64,000 nucleotides of DNA, from positions 62,001 to 126,000 of the forward strand of contig JBEKVB010000006.1 of assembly GCA_049514435.1 (NCBI GenBank). The letters run 5' to 3'. This stretch comes from UBA4810 sp002479215 (GTDB lineage Bacteria > Desulfobacterota > Syntrophia > Syntrophales > Smithellaceae). The position numbers and the translations under genes are program-made. This document shows positions 43,829 through 51,723 of this stretch, in pieces. Position 1 is the first letter of the stretch. Every line of letters starts with the position of its first letter. The notes beneath the pieces are model-generated. The model worked only from the letters and a program-made list of their open reading frames with translations. It was not told the DNA's origin and did no database searches.

Positions 43829-43896
43829 CCCCGTTAGAAATCATTTTATCCTACTATAAAACTTACTGTTCTAGTACTTCTTTATTTCTAACGGGG
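43829..43896. mobile_element. Mini-element, 68 bp deleted copy
   Basis: Perfect inverted ends CCCCGTTAGAAAT and ATTTCTAACGGGG enclose 42 bases. Read on the minus strand the interior (AGAAGTACT, then CAGTAAGTTTTATAGTAGGA) matches the interior of the 104-bp copy at 46756-46859. The right end forms the last codons and TAG stop of the prc gene. Confidence 0.75.
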
Positions 43897-45990
43897 TAAA
43901 TCTTTTGCCGTTACCTCATCGAGCAGGATGTTGACGCTCTCGTTCACAAAAGGCGCATACTGCTCCCGGGCCTTTTGCCTTTGTTCGGAACGTGTTTCCT
44001 TTTCAATGTCTGCTCCTTCCTCCTTCTGCGTCTTGCGTAAATCATCAAGCTGGATGATACCTTTCTTGTCCGCGGCTTCTTTGTTGTCTTTGATGATTTT
44101 GGCAAACTTTGCGTCTTTCGCAACCCGGCGCTGCGATTTGGACGAAAGCCTTGCGATCAAGGGCTTGTCAATAGGTTTCCAATGCGGCGCATCTTTCTCC
44201 CGCACGCCCAAGAAGGGCTCGATTGCCTGGGCCGGCAGCGGATAGTCCAGCGCCGCTTCACCGATATCTTCTAATACAAACCAGCCAGGTAGCCTCACGT
44301 CCGCCATCACACCTATCTTCTGCGTCGATTTGCCGCCGGGCAGGAAGTACAACGCCGTTGTGACCTTCATTGCGCCAAGCTCCCAAGGCAGCGGTATTAG
44401 TGACTGCACGGAACCCTTGCCGAAGGTATGGTCCGACCCGACGATCACCGCGCGATGGTAGTCTTGCAGAGCGCCCGCGACTATTTCGCTTGCCGAGGCA
44501 CTGAGACGGCTCGTCAGAACTACGAGGGGGCCCATGTAGAGTGCCCGTGGATCTTCCGCGGGGGCCGCAATGCTGTTGCGCTTGTCGCCTTCCTTCCCCG
44601 ATGCGGCCGAACCATTGGCAAGAATCGTCTCCCGCCCCTGGCTGTCCTTGACTGCTACTATTCCACCATTGCCAATAAAAAGGCCGGCAAGGCGTACCGC
44701 CTCTTCGAGCAGCCCACCGCCGTTGCGCGACAGGTTCAGCATGATGCCGTCCACCCGCTGCCGCCTGGCCTCGGCAAGAAGTTCTTTCACGTCTTCGTAA
44801 CTGGACTTGCCGCCCTTCTCGCCGCCGTAAAAGGAAGGAAGATCGATTACACCGAAACGATACTGCCTTCCGCTCACTTTCCGAATCTCGTAGGTGATCT
44901 TCGCCTCCTGCTCCTTCACGTCAATCTTGTCACGCATGATGGTCACATCAAAGCGCTCCTTGCGCTGGGCCTGCCGCAGGATCGTCAGGGTTACCAGTGT
45001 GCCTTTATTGCCGCGGATCATGCTGATGACGTCGCGCAGGTCCATGTCGATGACGTCAACGGGCATTTCCCCTTCCTGAGCCACGGCGATGATTTTGTCC
45101 TTTGGCTTCAACAGACCAGTTTTCTCGGCGCCGCCCCCGGGAACTAATTCTTCAATGACGGTAAAGCCGGCGTCGCTGCTCAGAAGAGCCCCGATTCCCT
45201 CCAGGGAAAGCTTCATCTGAATCTGGAGATCCTCGAGGTCTTTGGGGGGCATGTAGCTCGTGTGCGGATCCAGGGCCCCGGCAAAAGCCTCGGCTGCGGT
45301 CGTAATGAGGTGAGCGGGATTTTGCTCAACCACCCGCATCGTCTGTAACTCATAGCGGTGTATCTGCTTCTTTTTGGCTGTTGCCAGGTCGATACCGGTG
45401 GTGAGTAAGTTTTCGATCTGGAATTGCACGATCTTTTTCAGAAACCCCTGCTTTTCTTTCATCGTCTTCGGATAGGGGCGTTTGTCCACGTTGATATTCA
45501 GCTCCGTCATCATGTCCAGACGGAAGTCCGGCCCCAGAATATTTTTGACGATGGCCTCGTTCTCCCGCGCCCGCGCGACGAGCAGGTCATAAACCAACTG
45601 GAGCGAGGCGCAGTCGCTTTTTTCCGCGCTTTCGAACAGGTCCGTGAGAAGCGGTTTGAGCTTCTCCAAATCGGACTCGTACAGCAGTGTTTTAGAGGGA
45701 TCAAGGCGCTTGACCATCTGGTCGACGGCGTGCATCCTGATTATCGAGGTGGTGCTCTTCATTGCGTAGTGGTTGTCGTGGAATGCGTCCATCAACTTGG
45801 GAAGCTGGCTGCAGGTAAGATCTTGGGCTACCACAGTGAAAGGGGAGAGGAAGATCATCATCAGGATCAGCGGCAGCAGAATACGGAACCTGCCCTTTGC
45901 GACTAAGGCCGCGGTAAAGCTTGCGTGATTGTAGCGGGGGATATTTTCCCCGTTAGAAATTGTTCCCCTTGGTTTGTCATTCGGTTTCAT
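43888..45990 (-). CDS. prc: Tail-specific (C-terminal processing) protease
   Basis: Periplasmic serine protease of the S41 family, 700 residues, Prc type with C-terminal DUF3340. A signal segment (RILLPLILMMIFLSPFTVVAQ) lies after an unusual 33-residue N-terminal extension. PDZ domain (SLEGIGALLSSDAGFTVIEELVPGG) and the catalytic domain with Ser in SRLSASASEIVAGAL and Lys in GSDHTFGKGSVQS follow. It would degrade or trim periplasmic proteins. Both ends are reshaped by the mini-element: its N-terminal TISNGEN is encoded by an element end at 45948-45960, and the C-terminal LPR plus stop by the end at 43884-43896. It is flanked by direct repeats of GAGGTAACSGCAAAAGAT. Confidence 0.9.
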   Translation of the reverse strand: MKPNDKPRGTISNGENIPRYNHASFTAALVAKGRFRILLPLILMMIFLSPFTVVAQDLTCSQLPKLMDAFHDNHYAMKSTTSIIRMHAVDQMVKRLDPSKTLLYESDLEKLKPLLTDLFESAEKSDCASLQLVYDLLVARARENEAIVKNILGPDFRLDMMTELNINVDKRPYPKTMKEKQGFLKKIVQFQIENLLTTGIDLATAKKKQIHRYELQTMRVVEQNPAHLITTAAEAFAGALDPHTSYMPPKDLEDLQIQMKLSLEGIGALLSSDAGFTVIEELVPGGGAEKTGLLKPKDKIIAVAQEGEMPVDVIDMDLRDVISMIRGNKGTLVTLTILRQAQRKERFDVTIMRDKIDVKEQEAKITYEIRKVSGRQYRFGVIDLPSFYGGEKGGKSSYEDVKELLAEARRQRVDGIMLNLSRNGGGLLEEAVRLAGLFIGNGGIVAVKDSQGRETILANGSAASGKEGDKRNSIAAPAEDPRALYMGPLVVLTSRLSASASEIVAGALQDYHRAVIVGSDHTFGKGSVQSLIPLPWELGAMKVTTALYFLPGGKSTQKIGVMADVRLPGWFVLEDIGEAALDYPLPAQAIEPFLGVREKDAPHWKPIDKPLIARLSSKSQRRVAKDAKFAKIIKDNKEAADKKGIIQLDDLRKTQKEEGADIEKETRSEQRQKAREQYAPFVNESVNILLDEVTAKDLPR

Positions 45991-46008
45991 CTTTTGCGGT
46001 TACCTCAT

Positions 46009-46284
46009 TCACCCCGTTAGAGACAGGAAGCGTTTTAACCGATTCTTTAAATACCGCTTTCCCATCCATGATTTTAAATATTTCTCTCGGGCAAAAGCAT
46101 CTGTTTTATCTAACGAGGCCTCATAGTATATTAATTCAAAAGGTCCTCACGCTTTTGTGGAATTAACCTTCCCAATATTATGCTCGCGAAAACGCTTCCG
46201 TAAATCTTCAGTGCACCCCGTATACATTTTTTTGTCTTTTATGCTCTTAAGCACATATAAATATTCGTCTCTAACGGGGTTCAT
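46009..46284 (-). pseudogene. GIY-YIG nuclease gene of the mini-element, one in-frame stop
   Basis: From ATG 46284 to TGA 46009 there is one frame of 91 codons with a single internal TGA at codon 46 (where the family has Arg or Lys; CGA to TGA is one change). GIY-YIG features are YLYVLKSIKDKKMYTGCTED and RKRFREHN-GKV, then PFELIYYEA, AREKYLKS and MGKRYLKNRLKRFLSLTG. The length is normal for small URI-type members. The start overlaps the stop of the 46281-46772 gene (ATGA). The 5' PVRD and the final LTG are encoded by the inverted ends of the element. Confidence 0.8.
46011..46280 (-). mobile_element. Full-length GIY-YIG mini-element, 270 bp
   Basis: Bounded by perfect 14-bp inverted repeats ACCCCGTTAGAGAC and GTCTCTAACGGGGT. 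It contains only the GIY-YIG reading frame. Four shorter copies with the same ends and matching parts of the frame lie within 3 kb. TCATT occurs on both sides, one base off on the left, as a possible target duplication. Confidence 0.7.
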
Positions 46285-46772
46285 TTATAAACTTTTTCAA
46301 CTATACATGACTTGTTCGTATTTTTGAAATACAGTTCGCCGGAAACACCAGACCAATCCAATACAGATCCATCCCGGCCTGACACCTCAGCACAAACTGC
46401 GGTTTTGATAATCATGTGTGTATAAACATCCTGATATAAATTACTGCCGATTTTCTTAATTCTTACTTTATATCTGCCGGCGTCAATACCTTTGCTATCC
46501 TTAACTGCTTTACGTTGTCTATTTTTACCTTTGTTCTGTTCATCAATTATTGCATTGTCCCTTCCCCAATGTAAGCGCTCCTCTGAGGTTGAATCTTGAT
46601 ATGTATCACTCTTCCTGGTATTGGACTTAATATTTTCTTCAGGAGGTATGTTTGTTACAAAGATATTGCCATCTTTATCTGTGTATTTGTAAATTTCTTC
46701 TCCCCAAACATTCCCCGGCATCATAAACAAGGTTGTCATCAGCAGAAACAGTAATACCCCGTTAGAAATCAT
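46281..46772 (-). CDS. Exported DUF4124-domain protein
   Basis: Product of 163 residues from ATG 46772. A signal peptide (NGVLLFLLMTTLFMMPGNVWG) precedes a DUF4124 motif (EIYKYTDKDGNIFVTNIPPEE), then a charged region and a C-terminal beta-rich part with a pair of cysteines. The function is unknown; these proteins are in the periplasm. The start codon, its AGGA site and the residues MISNG are encoded by the right end of the mini-element at 46756-46859, so the original start has been replaced. The open frame extends to 46835 through the element. Confidence 0.75.
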   Translation of the reverse strand: MISNGVLLFLLMTTLFMMPGNVWGEEIYKYTDKDGNIFVTNIPPEENIKSNTRKSDTYQDSTSEERLHWGRDNAIIDEQNKGKNRQRKAVKDSKGIDAGRYKVRIKKIGSNLYQDVYTHMIIKTAVCAEVSGRDGSVLDWSGVSGELYFKNTNKSCIVEKVYK

Positions 46773-46859
46773 TTTTATCCTACTATAAAACTTACTGTTA
46801 TTAGTACTTCTTAAAACATATATATGGTGCAGCATAAGCTATTTAATTTCTAACGGGGT
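46756..46859. mobile_element. Mini-element, 104 bp deleted copy
   Basis: Ends ACCCCGTTAGAAAT and ATTTCTAACGGGGT are perfect inverted repeats. On the minus strand the interior encodes LHHIYVLRSTNNSKFY, the start of a GIY-YIG domain, then jumps to the end sequence. It supplies AGGATAAAAATG and the first codons of the DUF4124 gene. Confidence 0.78.
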
Positions 46860-46863
46860 TAAC

Positions 46864-46970
46864 CCCCGTTAGAGATAGGTAGAAATTATTACAAACCTTT
46901 TGTGATTTACCATCCTCAGAGTTTATTGAAACATAAATATCAATCAAGAGTCATTACATCTCTAACGGGA
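46864..46970. mobile_element. Mini-element, 107 bp deleted copy
   Basis: Ends CCCCGTTAGAGAT and ATCTCTAACGGGA. The minus strand reads DIYVSINSEDGKSQKVCNNF then YLSLTG, an N-terminal GIY-YIG fragment fused to the C-terminal SLTG. It lies 4 bases from the previous copy. Its right end encodes SSR and the TAG stop of the 46962-47666 gene. Confidence 0.78.
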
Positions 46971-47666
46971 CGAAATAGCTTCTTTTATCGTTTGCGCTAC
47001 AGCCTTTTCTTGGAATACTTTTTCTATGGCATCGCCCAGAGCAGTACTGACCTGTTTTCCGAGCCACTCTTCGGAAAAAGAAACATCATCCCGAGAAAGC
47101 GAGCTTTCCACTTTGCTTTTGTATAATATCTTGCCTTTGGCCAAATCCGCAAAAACAATGGTCAGCTTCAAACTGACCTTATAAGAATTAGAAAAAATAC
47201 CTCGCTCACAGGTTAGTTCCAGCTCTTCTATGTTCCCGCCGATAATAACCTGGCCCTTTCCCTTCGGCATGGTTTCTTCTTTTCGCAGATCCCATTGCAC
47301 AAGCTTATCAGCAACTTTATAACCGGCTTTTTTCAAATATTCCTTAATGCCGTTAGCGACAGCTTTCGTAGGTATAACATACTTGGGCAACACAAGAACT
47401 TTCGTACCGTCTCTCTCTGTCACCCGACCGATTATTTTTTTATCATCTACCTGGCGCGTGTCGGTGAATTCCGCTATAGCAATAACAGCGTCGCGTGTTT
47501 TTTCGTCGGCTTGTATATCTGCCGAAATAACGGTCTGCGCCGCGTCATACCGCATATTGACGCTGTAGAGGCTGAGGACTGGTCCACAGCCTGATACGCC
47601 CAAACCAAATGCTATCGAAACAAGCAGAGCAATTCTCTTGGGAACAAACAAACAATTATTTTTCAT
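46962..47666 (-). CDS. Uncharacterised lipoprotein
   Basis: Product of 234 residues. The signal peptide ends in a lipobox V-S-G-C27, then GPVLSLYSVNMRYD. The rest is a mixed alpha/beta domain (VIAIAEFTDTRQVDDKKIIGRV, GYKVADKLVQWDLR, GQVIIGGNIEELEL) resembling small outer-membrane-associated lipoproteins (YajG-like) by pattern. The function is unknown. The final residues and stop come from a mini-element end. It is followed 18 bases upstream by the K+ channel gene on the same strand. Confidence 0.72.
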   Translation of the reverse strand: MKNNCLFVPKRIALLVSIAFGLGVSGCGPVLSLYSVNMRYDAAQTVISADIQADEKTRDAVIAIAEFTDTRQVDDKKIIGRVTERDGTKVLVLPKYVIPTKAVANGIKEYLKKAGYKVADKLVQWDLRKEETMPKGKGQVIIGGNIEELELTCERGIFSNSYKVSLKLTIVFADLAKGKILYKSKVESSLSRDDVSFSEEWLGKQVSTALGDAIEKVFQEKAVAQTIKEAISSR

Positions 47667-47684
47667 ATTTTTCTCCTTATTTTA

Positions 47685-48683
47685 CTATATGAGACATACT
47701 TGAGCAAATCGTTTTACGTTCTCATCCTCGCCCATGGCTATCAACTTATCGCTTTCGGCAATAACATAGTCAGCCAGCGGATTGAAAATCATCTTTCCCG
47801 AATCTTTTTTAACAGCAACGATTATCAATCCGTAATGTTGACGTATTCCTGATTCCTCCAGTGACATGCCAATAATCGGGGATCCTTTGCACACGGAAAT
47901 TTCTTCCATGCGCAACTCCAAACTTTGCCTGCGGGTCGTTATTTCAATAAAGTCCAGCATGGCCGGACGTAAAATGGCCATGGCCATCCGGACACCGCCC
48001 AGCGTATAGGGCGACATAACTCTATCCGCTCCCGCCCTAATGAGCCTGTGCTCCGATTCTTCTTCCTCGGAACGGGACATTATATATATATTCTGGTTGA
48101 GTTCCTTTGCCGTTAAAATAACGTAAAGATTTTCTGCGTCCGACGGCAACACGCAAACAACACCCTTGGCCCGTTTGATTCCCGCTTCAATTAAAGTTTT
48201 ATCCTGTGTTGCATCGCCCTTACAGTAAATAAAACCCTCGTCCTGAACCTTCTGGATAACCTCGGGATTGTTATCGATAACCACACAAGGCACTTTTTCC
48301 GCGGCTAATTCGCGGCAAATTAAAAAACCGATACGTCCGCAACCGCAAATGATATAATGATTACTCATTTTTTCAATCATTCTTTCCAATTTACCCCTCC
48401 CTAATAAACTGCGCAGGCGCGCTTCAACAAAAGTCTCCGCCATAAGAACCAATGAATAGAACATCGTGCCTACGCCAAAAATAATTATAAAAACTGTAAA
48501 AAATTTCCCTTCCGTTGTTGTCGGTACGAAATCACCATAGCCTACAGTCGATAAAGTGGTAATCGTAGCGTAAAAGGAGTCGATAAAACTCCATCCTTCG
48601 ATAACATGAAAACCGACAGTGCCGATTATAAAGATGGTAAACAAAATTATGAGGGCTATCTTCAATTTACCGGTAAGGATCAA
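47685..48683 (-). CDS. Potassium channel with RCK (TrkA-N/TrkA-C) domains
   Basis: Protein of 332 residues similar to MthK-type channels. Two membrane helices enclose the selectivity filter TLSTVGYGDFVP. The RCK N domain has IICGCGRIGFLICREL and VVIDNNPEVIQKV; the RCK C domain follows (GSPIIGMSLEESGIRQHYGLIIVAVKK). Gating by a nucleotide or Ca2+ is expected. The start is TTG 48683 with AAAGGAG 8 bases upstream, the site lying directly after the inverted end of a mini-element. Confidence 0.9.
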   Translation of the reverse strand: MILTGKLKIALIILFTIFIIGTVGFHVIEGWSFIDSFYATITTLSTVGYGDFVPTTTEGKFFTVFIIIFGVGTMFYSLVLMAETFVEARLRSLLGRGKLERMIEKMSNHYIICGCGRIGFLICRELAAEKVPCVVIDNNPEVIQKVQDEGFIYCKGDATQDKTLIEAGIKRAKGVVCVLPSDAENLYVILTAKELNQNIYIMSRSEEEESEHRLIRAGADRVMSPYTLGGVRMAMAILRPAMLDFIEITTRRQSLELRMEEISVCKGSPIIGMSLEESGIRQHYGLIIVAVKKDSGKMIFNPLADYVIAESDKLIAMGEDENVKRFAQVCLI

Positions 48684-48698
48684 AGGCTATTCTCCTTT

Positions 48699-48798
48699 AC
48701 CCCGTTAGAGATGTTGAAATTATTATATACCTTCTACGATTTGTCATCCGCAACTTTCATTAAAAATAAGCCACAAGTTACTACATCTCTAACGGGGT
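48699..48798. mobile_element. Mini-element, 100 bp deleted copy
   Basis: Perfect inverted ends ACCCCGTTAGAGAT and ATCTCTAACGGGGT. The interior on the minus strand reads CGLFLMKVADDKS-stop-KVYNNFNIS, the region between GIY and YIG of the family with a stop, then the end. It lies between the K+ channel gene and the hypothetical membrane protein gene. The remaining ~200 bases to 49001 are AT-rich with nothing recognised. Confidence 0.75.
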
Positions 48799-49001
48799 GA
48801 ATGAATTTATTCTACCCTATCGAAGCTTATTTAAACACATTCTATGTAAAAATCCAGCGCTGAAATTAACAAATTTATTTCTTTTTGTTTATATAGCGTT
48901 ATAGTATAATTCAGCTTAAATATATTAACACTTGATCAAAAGTGCGATAGAAAGAGTCACCGGCAGACATTTTTCAACCCCAACATTTACAAGGAGGCCA
49001 T

Positions 49002-49655
49002 ATGACACCAGCAACCCAGCAAGCTTTAAACGGTCTTAGAGATCTTACCATGCTTAAGTGGTACGTAATCCCTCTTTTAGCTTTTGTCTTCTATGTTTAC
49101 ATTAGGGAGATAAAGGAGGCGCGCCTAACTAAAAACTGGGATGTCGTCCTGGCCGGTCTGACAATTTTCGGCGCCGATTTCTTCAATGAGACGTGGAACA
49201 GCTGGATAATGTATTTAACCCAACGCTCCGCTTTCTGGACAACTCCGGGAGACACGGCTCTGCGGACGCTGGTGGGGTGGAATATCGAAATAATGTTCAT
49301 GTTTCTGCTTCTGGGTATTATCTATTACCACAGCCTTTCGAAAAGCAAGAAAGAGAAAATTCTCGGCATGCCGGAAAAATGGTTTTGGGCTATCGGCTAC
49401 AGCGCTTTTTGCGTATTCATCGAATGCTTTTTGAATATCGGCGGACTCCTCGTCTGGGAATACCCTTTCTGGAACTTATCCTTTAAGGGCGTCTGGCTGA
49501 TCTTTCTTATCGGCTACTTCCACTTCTTCTGCTTTGCTATTTTAGTGCTCAGCTTAAAAAAGCTGAAAACCAAAATCATCACCGTGGGTATTATTTATGC
49601 AGTGCCGATTTTGATGAATATTCTCGCTATCGGATTCTTGGGCTGGAAGTATTAG
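49002..49655 (+). CDS. Hypothetical multi-pass membrane protein
   Basis: Product of 217 residues with about seven hydrophobic segments and few charged loops. AAGGAGG precedes ATG 49002. Conserved-looking aromatic and acidic residues within membranes (GADFFNETWNSWIMYLTQRSAFW, FIECFLNIGGLLVWEYPFW) suggest an enzyme or transporter rather than a structural protein, but I do not recognise the family. Its 3' end overlaps the convergent hemerythrin gene by 4 bases. Confidence 0.7.
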   Translation: MTPATQQALNGLRDLTMLKWYVIPLLAFVFYVYIREIKEARLTKNWDVVLAGLTIFGADFFNETWNSWIMYLTQRSAFWTTPGDTALRTLVGWNIEIMFMFLLLGIIYYHSLSKSKKEKILGMPEKWFWAIGYSAFCVFIECFLNIGGLLVWEYPFWNLSFKGVWLIFLIGYFHFFCFAILVLSLKKLKTKIITVGIIYAVPILMNILAIGFLGWKY

Positions 49656-50197
49656 AGGCTGAGCCCGGAGTATTCGTCGACAACTTTATTATATTTTTCG
49701 TGAATCATTTTGCGGTCGAATTCCCAAAATTCGGCCAGCATCTTTTCCTGCTCGTCTTTGTTGAAGTATTCCTGGCAGGGATAAAAGAAATGCTTGTCTT
49801 CCTTTTCGATGTGCTTCGGATAAAAATCGCCTAACTGCCGCGCGAGGTCTATCACCCCGGTAAGCTTTTCTTTGTCGCCTTGCTGCAAATATTTTTCTTT
49901 AGCCGCAACCAGCATTCCTGTCGTCTTGCGCGCCCATACATGATCGTCGAATAACTCCTGCATGGTTTTCTTTAGTTCCGGCGTGAGATTTTTCTTAGCT
50001 AAATCTCTAAAGAGAATTTCCTCTTCCTTCCCATGGTGAGTGCGGTCAGCGTAGGTACGGATAAAATCGACGGCTACATCTATTACAAGGGGATTAACTT
50101 TCTTACTTTTTTCGGCTTGATCAATATGGCGCATCACCGAGTCAAGCATTTTTTCAATCAACCTGTGTTCCCACATCAATGGCCCAATTGGTTTCAT
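49652..50197 (-). CDS. Hemerythrin HHE domain protein
   Basis: Protein of 181 residues from ATG 50197 (AGGAGGAGAG upstream). The four-helix HHE domain has its iron ligands in order: H in MWEHRLIEKML, HHGKEEEILF, DDHVWARKTTGM and HIEKEDKHFFYP. Such single-domain hemerythrins bind oxygen or nitric oxide or protect iron. Promoters of this gene and the Fur-type gene share a 120-base gap. Confidence 0.9.
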   Translation of the reverse strand: MKPIGPLMWEHRLIEKMLDSVMRHIDQAEKSKKVNPLVIDVAVDFIRTYADRTHHGKEEEILFRDLAKKNLTPELKKTMQELFDDHVWARKTTGMLVAAKEKYLQQGDKEKLTGVIDLARQLGDFYPKHIEKEDKHFFYPCQEYFNKDEQEKMLAEFWEFDRKMIHEKYNKVVDEYSGLSL

Positions 50198-50283
50198 AAA
50201 CTCTCCTCCTTTACTGTCTGGCTTATTATTTATAGCACAAATCAGGTCAATAGCCAAAAACAATGCCCATCTTAAATAATTGT

Positions 50284-50298
50284 TGCAACTCTGTTGCA
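50284..50298. promoter_or_regulatory. Palindrome before the Fur/Zur-znu operon
   Basis: Perfect inverted repeat TGCAAC-TCT-GTTGCA, 20 bases upstream of the Fur-family start codon. Its position and the presence of a Fur-family gene followed by zinc uptake genes make it a candidate Zur operator. The sequence is not the Zur box known from gamma- and alphaproteobacteria. Confidence 0.45.
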
Positions 50299-50317
50299 TT
50301 ATTGATAAAGACCGACG

Positions 50318-50788
50318 ATGAATATGAATAAGAAATATAAAAATGCTTTGTTTACTTTGCAAAATGCCGGACTTTCCAAAACACCGCAGCGTATTGCTGT
50401 TTTGACCTCATTGCTCGAAGCAACAACGCCTTTAAGTGTACGCGACATAAGTCAAACACTTGCGGCCAAAGCACGCATTGATAGAGTGACAATTTACCGT
50501 ATTCTGTCGCTCTTTAAACAACATGGTATTGCCCGTGAAATAGCTTCGTCCGGCGGCACTAATTATTTTGAAATGGCTTCCCTGGAAAATCCTGTGCATC
50601 CTCATTTTAACTGCCGGAACTGCGGAGAGTTGAGCTGTATGGAACCTCTGACTTTCTCCCAATCTCGTCAGCTGATTTCCTCCCAAGAAGATTACAGTGT
50701 CGACCATATCGAAATCAATATATCCGGCCTTTGCGCCGTATGCAGAAATGCAACCAAGTTGCAAAAACAGCAAAACAAACAGGTGTGA
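50318..50788 (+). CDS. zur: Fur-family regulator, probably Zur
   Basis: Protein of 156 residues. The winged helix is clear (GLSKTPQRIAVLTSLLEA, LAAKARIDRVTIYRILSLFKQHGIAREI). Zinc-site residues are PHFNCRNCGELSCM and the late GLCAVC pair. ZnuACB genes follow at spacings of 5 bases and overlaps, so zinc sensing is the best assignment; iron or peroxide sensing is less likely here. An in-frame ATG at 50324 is an alternative start. Confidence 0.82.
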   Translation: MNMNKKYKNALFTLQNAGLSKTPQRIAVLTSLLEATTPLSVRDISQTLAAKARIDRVTIYRILSLFKQHGIAREIASSGGTNYFEMASLENPVHPHFNCRNCGELSCMEPLTFSQSRQLISSQEDYSVDHIEINISGLCAVCRNATKLQKQQNKQV

Positions 50789-50793
50789 GGATT

Positions 50794-51723
50794 ATGTCTT
50801 CAAAAAATATATTCGTTTTTCTTCTCCTCTTGTCATTGATTATTTTATCCTGTCAGCCCGCAAAAGAACCGGGCGTAACAGATAATAAGCTAAATGTAAT
50901 GGCCACAATTTTTCCTCTTTATGATTTTGCCCGGATTATCGGCGGGAATAAAATCAATGTAACCATGCTCTTGCCGCCGGCAACTGATGCCCATCATTAC
51001 GAACTGAAGCCCATTGATATAGTTAAAGTATGCAAAAGCGACATTTTTCTTTTCACCAATTTTGAAATGGAACCCTGGGCTTATAAAATCATCCAGGGAT
51101 CGGCGGAAAATACGAGAATGTTGGTTGTGGAAACCGGCGCCGGCGTTTTCTTACTGCCGCTTAATGAAGAAGACCGGAAAAATAAAAATTATAAGTTCGA
51201 TCCGCACATCTGGCTGGATTTGGATAATGCTCAAAAGATTGTGGATAATATTGCTTCGTCATTTGTCAAAAAGGACCAGCGCAACAGCGACTATTATTTA
51301 AAAAACGCCGCCCAATACAAATTGAAATTGGCTGCTCTGGATCGAAGATATAACTCTGGACTGGCCAAATGCCGGAACAAAACAATTTTGCACGCCGGAC
51401 ATTGGGCTTTTGCTTATCTGGCCAAAAAATATAACTTAGAATATATTGCGGCTTATAATGCATCAACCGAATCCGAACCTTTGCCGCAAAATATTTTTTC
51501 TCTAATCGAACAAATAAAAAAGCAAAAGATACGTTACATTTTTTATGAAGACCTGACTGCTCCACGCCTGGCGCAAACGCTTGCTAAAGAAACAGGCGCG
51601 GGTTTGCTCAAACTCAGCAATGGCCACGATATGAGCAAGGATGATATAAAAAAAGGAGTATCCTTTCTCTTTTTGATGGAAGAGAATTTAAAAAATTTAA
51701 AAAAGGGATTGTTATGTCCATAA
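50794..51723 (+). CDS. znuA: Zinc ABC transporter substrate-binding lipoprotein
   Basis: Product of 309 residues from ATG 50794. The signal ends in a lipobox I-L-S-C. The cluster A-I motif VMATIFPLYDFARIIGG and metal-ligand histidines in TDAHHYELKP, DPHIWLDLDNAQKI and LHAGHWAFAYLAKKY are present, with the late glutamate/aspartate in FYEDL. The usual His-rich loop is absent. It captures zinc (or manganese) in the periplasm for the ZnuBC pump. Confidence 0.88.
   Translation: MSSKNIFVFLLLLSLIILSCQPAKEPGVTDNKLNVMATIFPLYDFARIIGGNKINVTMLLPPATDAHHYELKPIDIVKVCKSDIFLFTNFEMEPWAYKIIQGSAENTRMLVVETGAGVFLLPLNEEDRKNKNYKFDPHIWLDLDNAQKIVDNIASSFVKKDQRNSDYYLKNAAQYKLKLAALDRRYNSGLAKCRNKTILHAGHWAFAYLAKKYNLEYIAAYNASTESEPLPQNIFSLIEQIKKQKIRYIFYEDLTAPRLAQTLAKETGAGLLKLSNGHDMSKDDIKKGVSFLFLMEENLKNLKKGLLCP

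Noticed and set aside
44428..45147. 239-codon open frame on the plus strand inside prc
   Set aside because: Antisense to the protease catalytic domain, which is clearly coding; the translation resembles no family.
43829..48798. Interpretation of the inverted-end elements as remnants of a DDE-transposase insertion sequence
   Set aside because: No transposase fragment is present in any copy; the only coding sequence is GIY-YIG. Clear target duplications were also not seen consistently.
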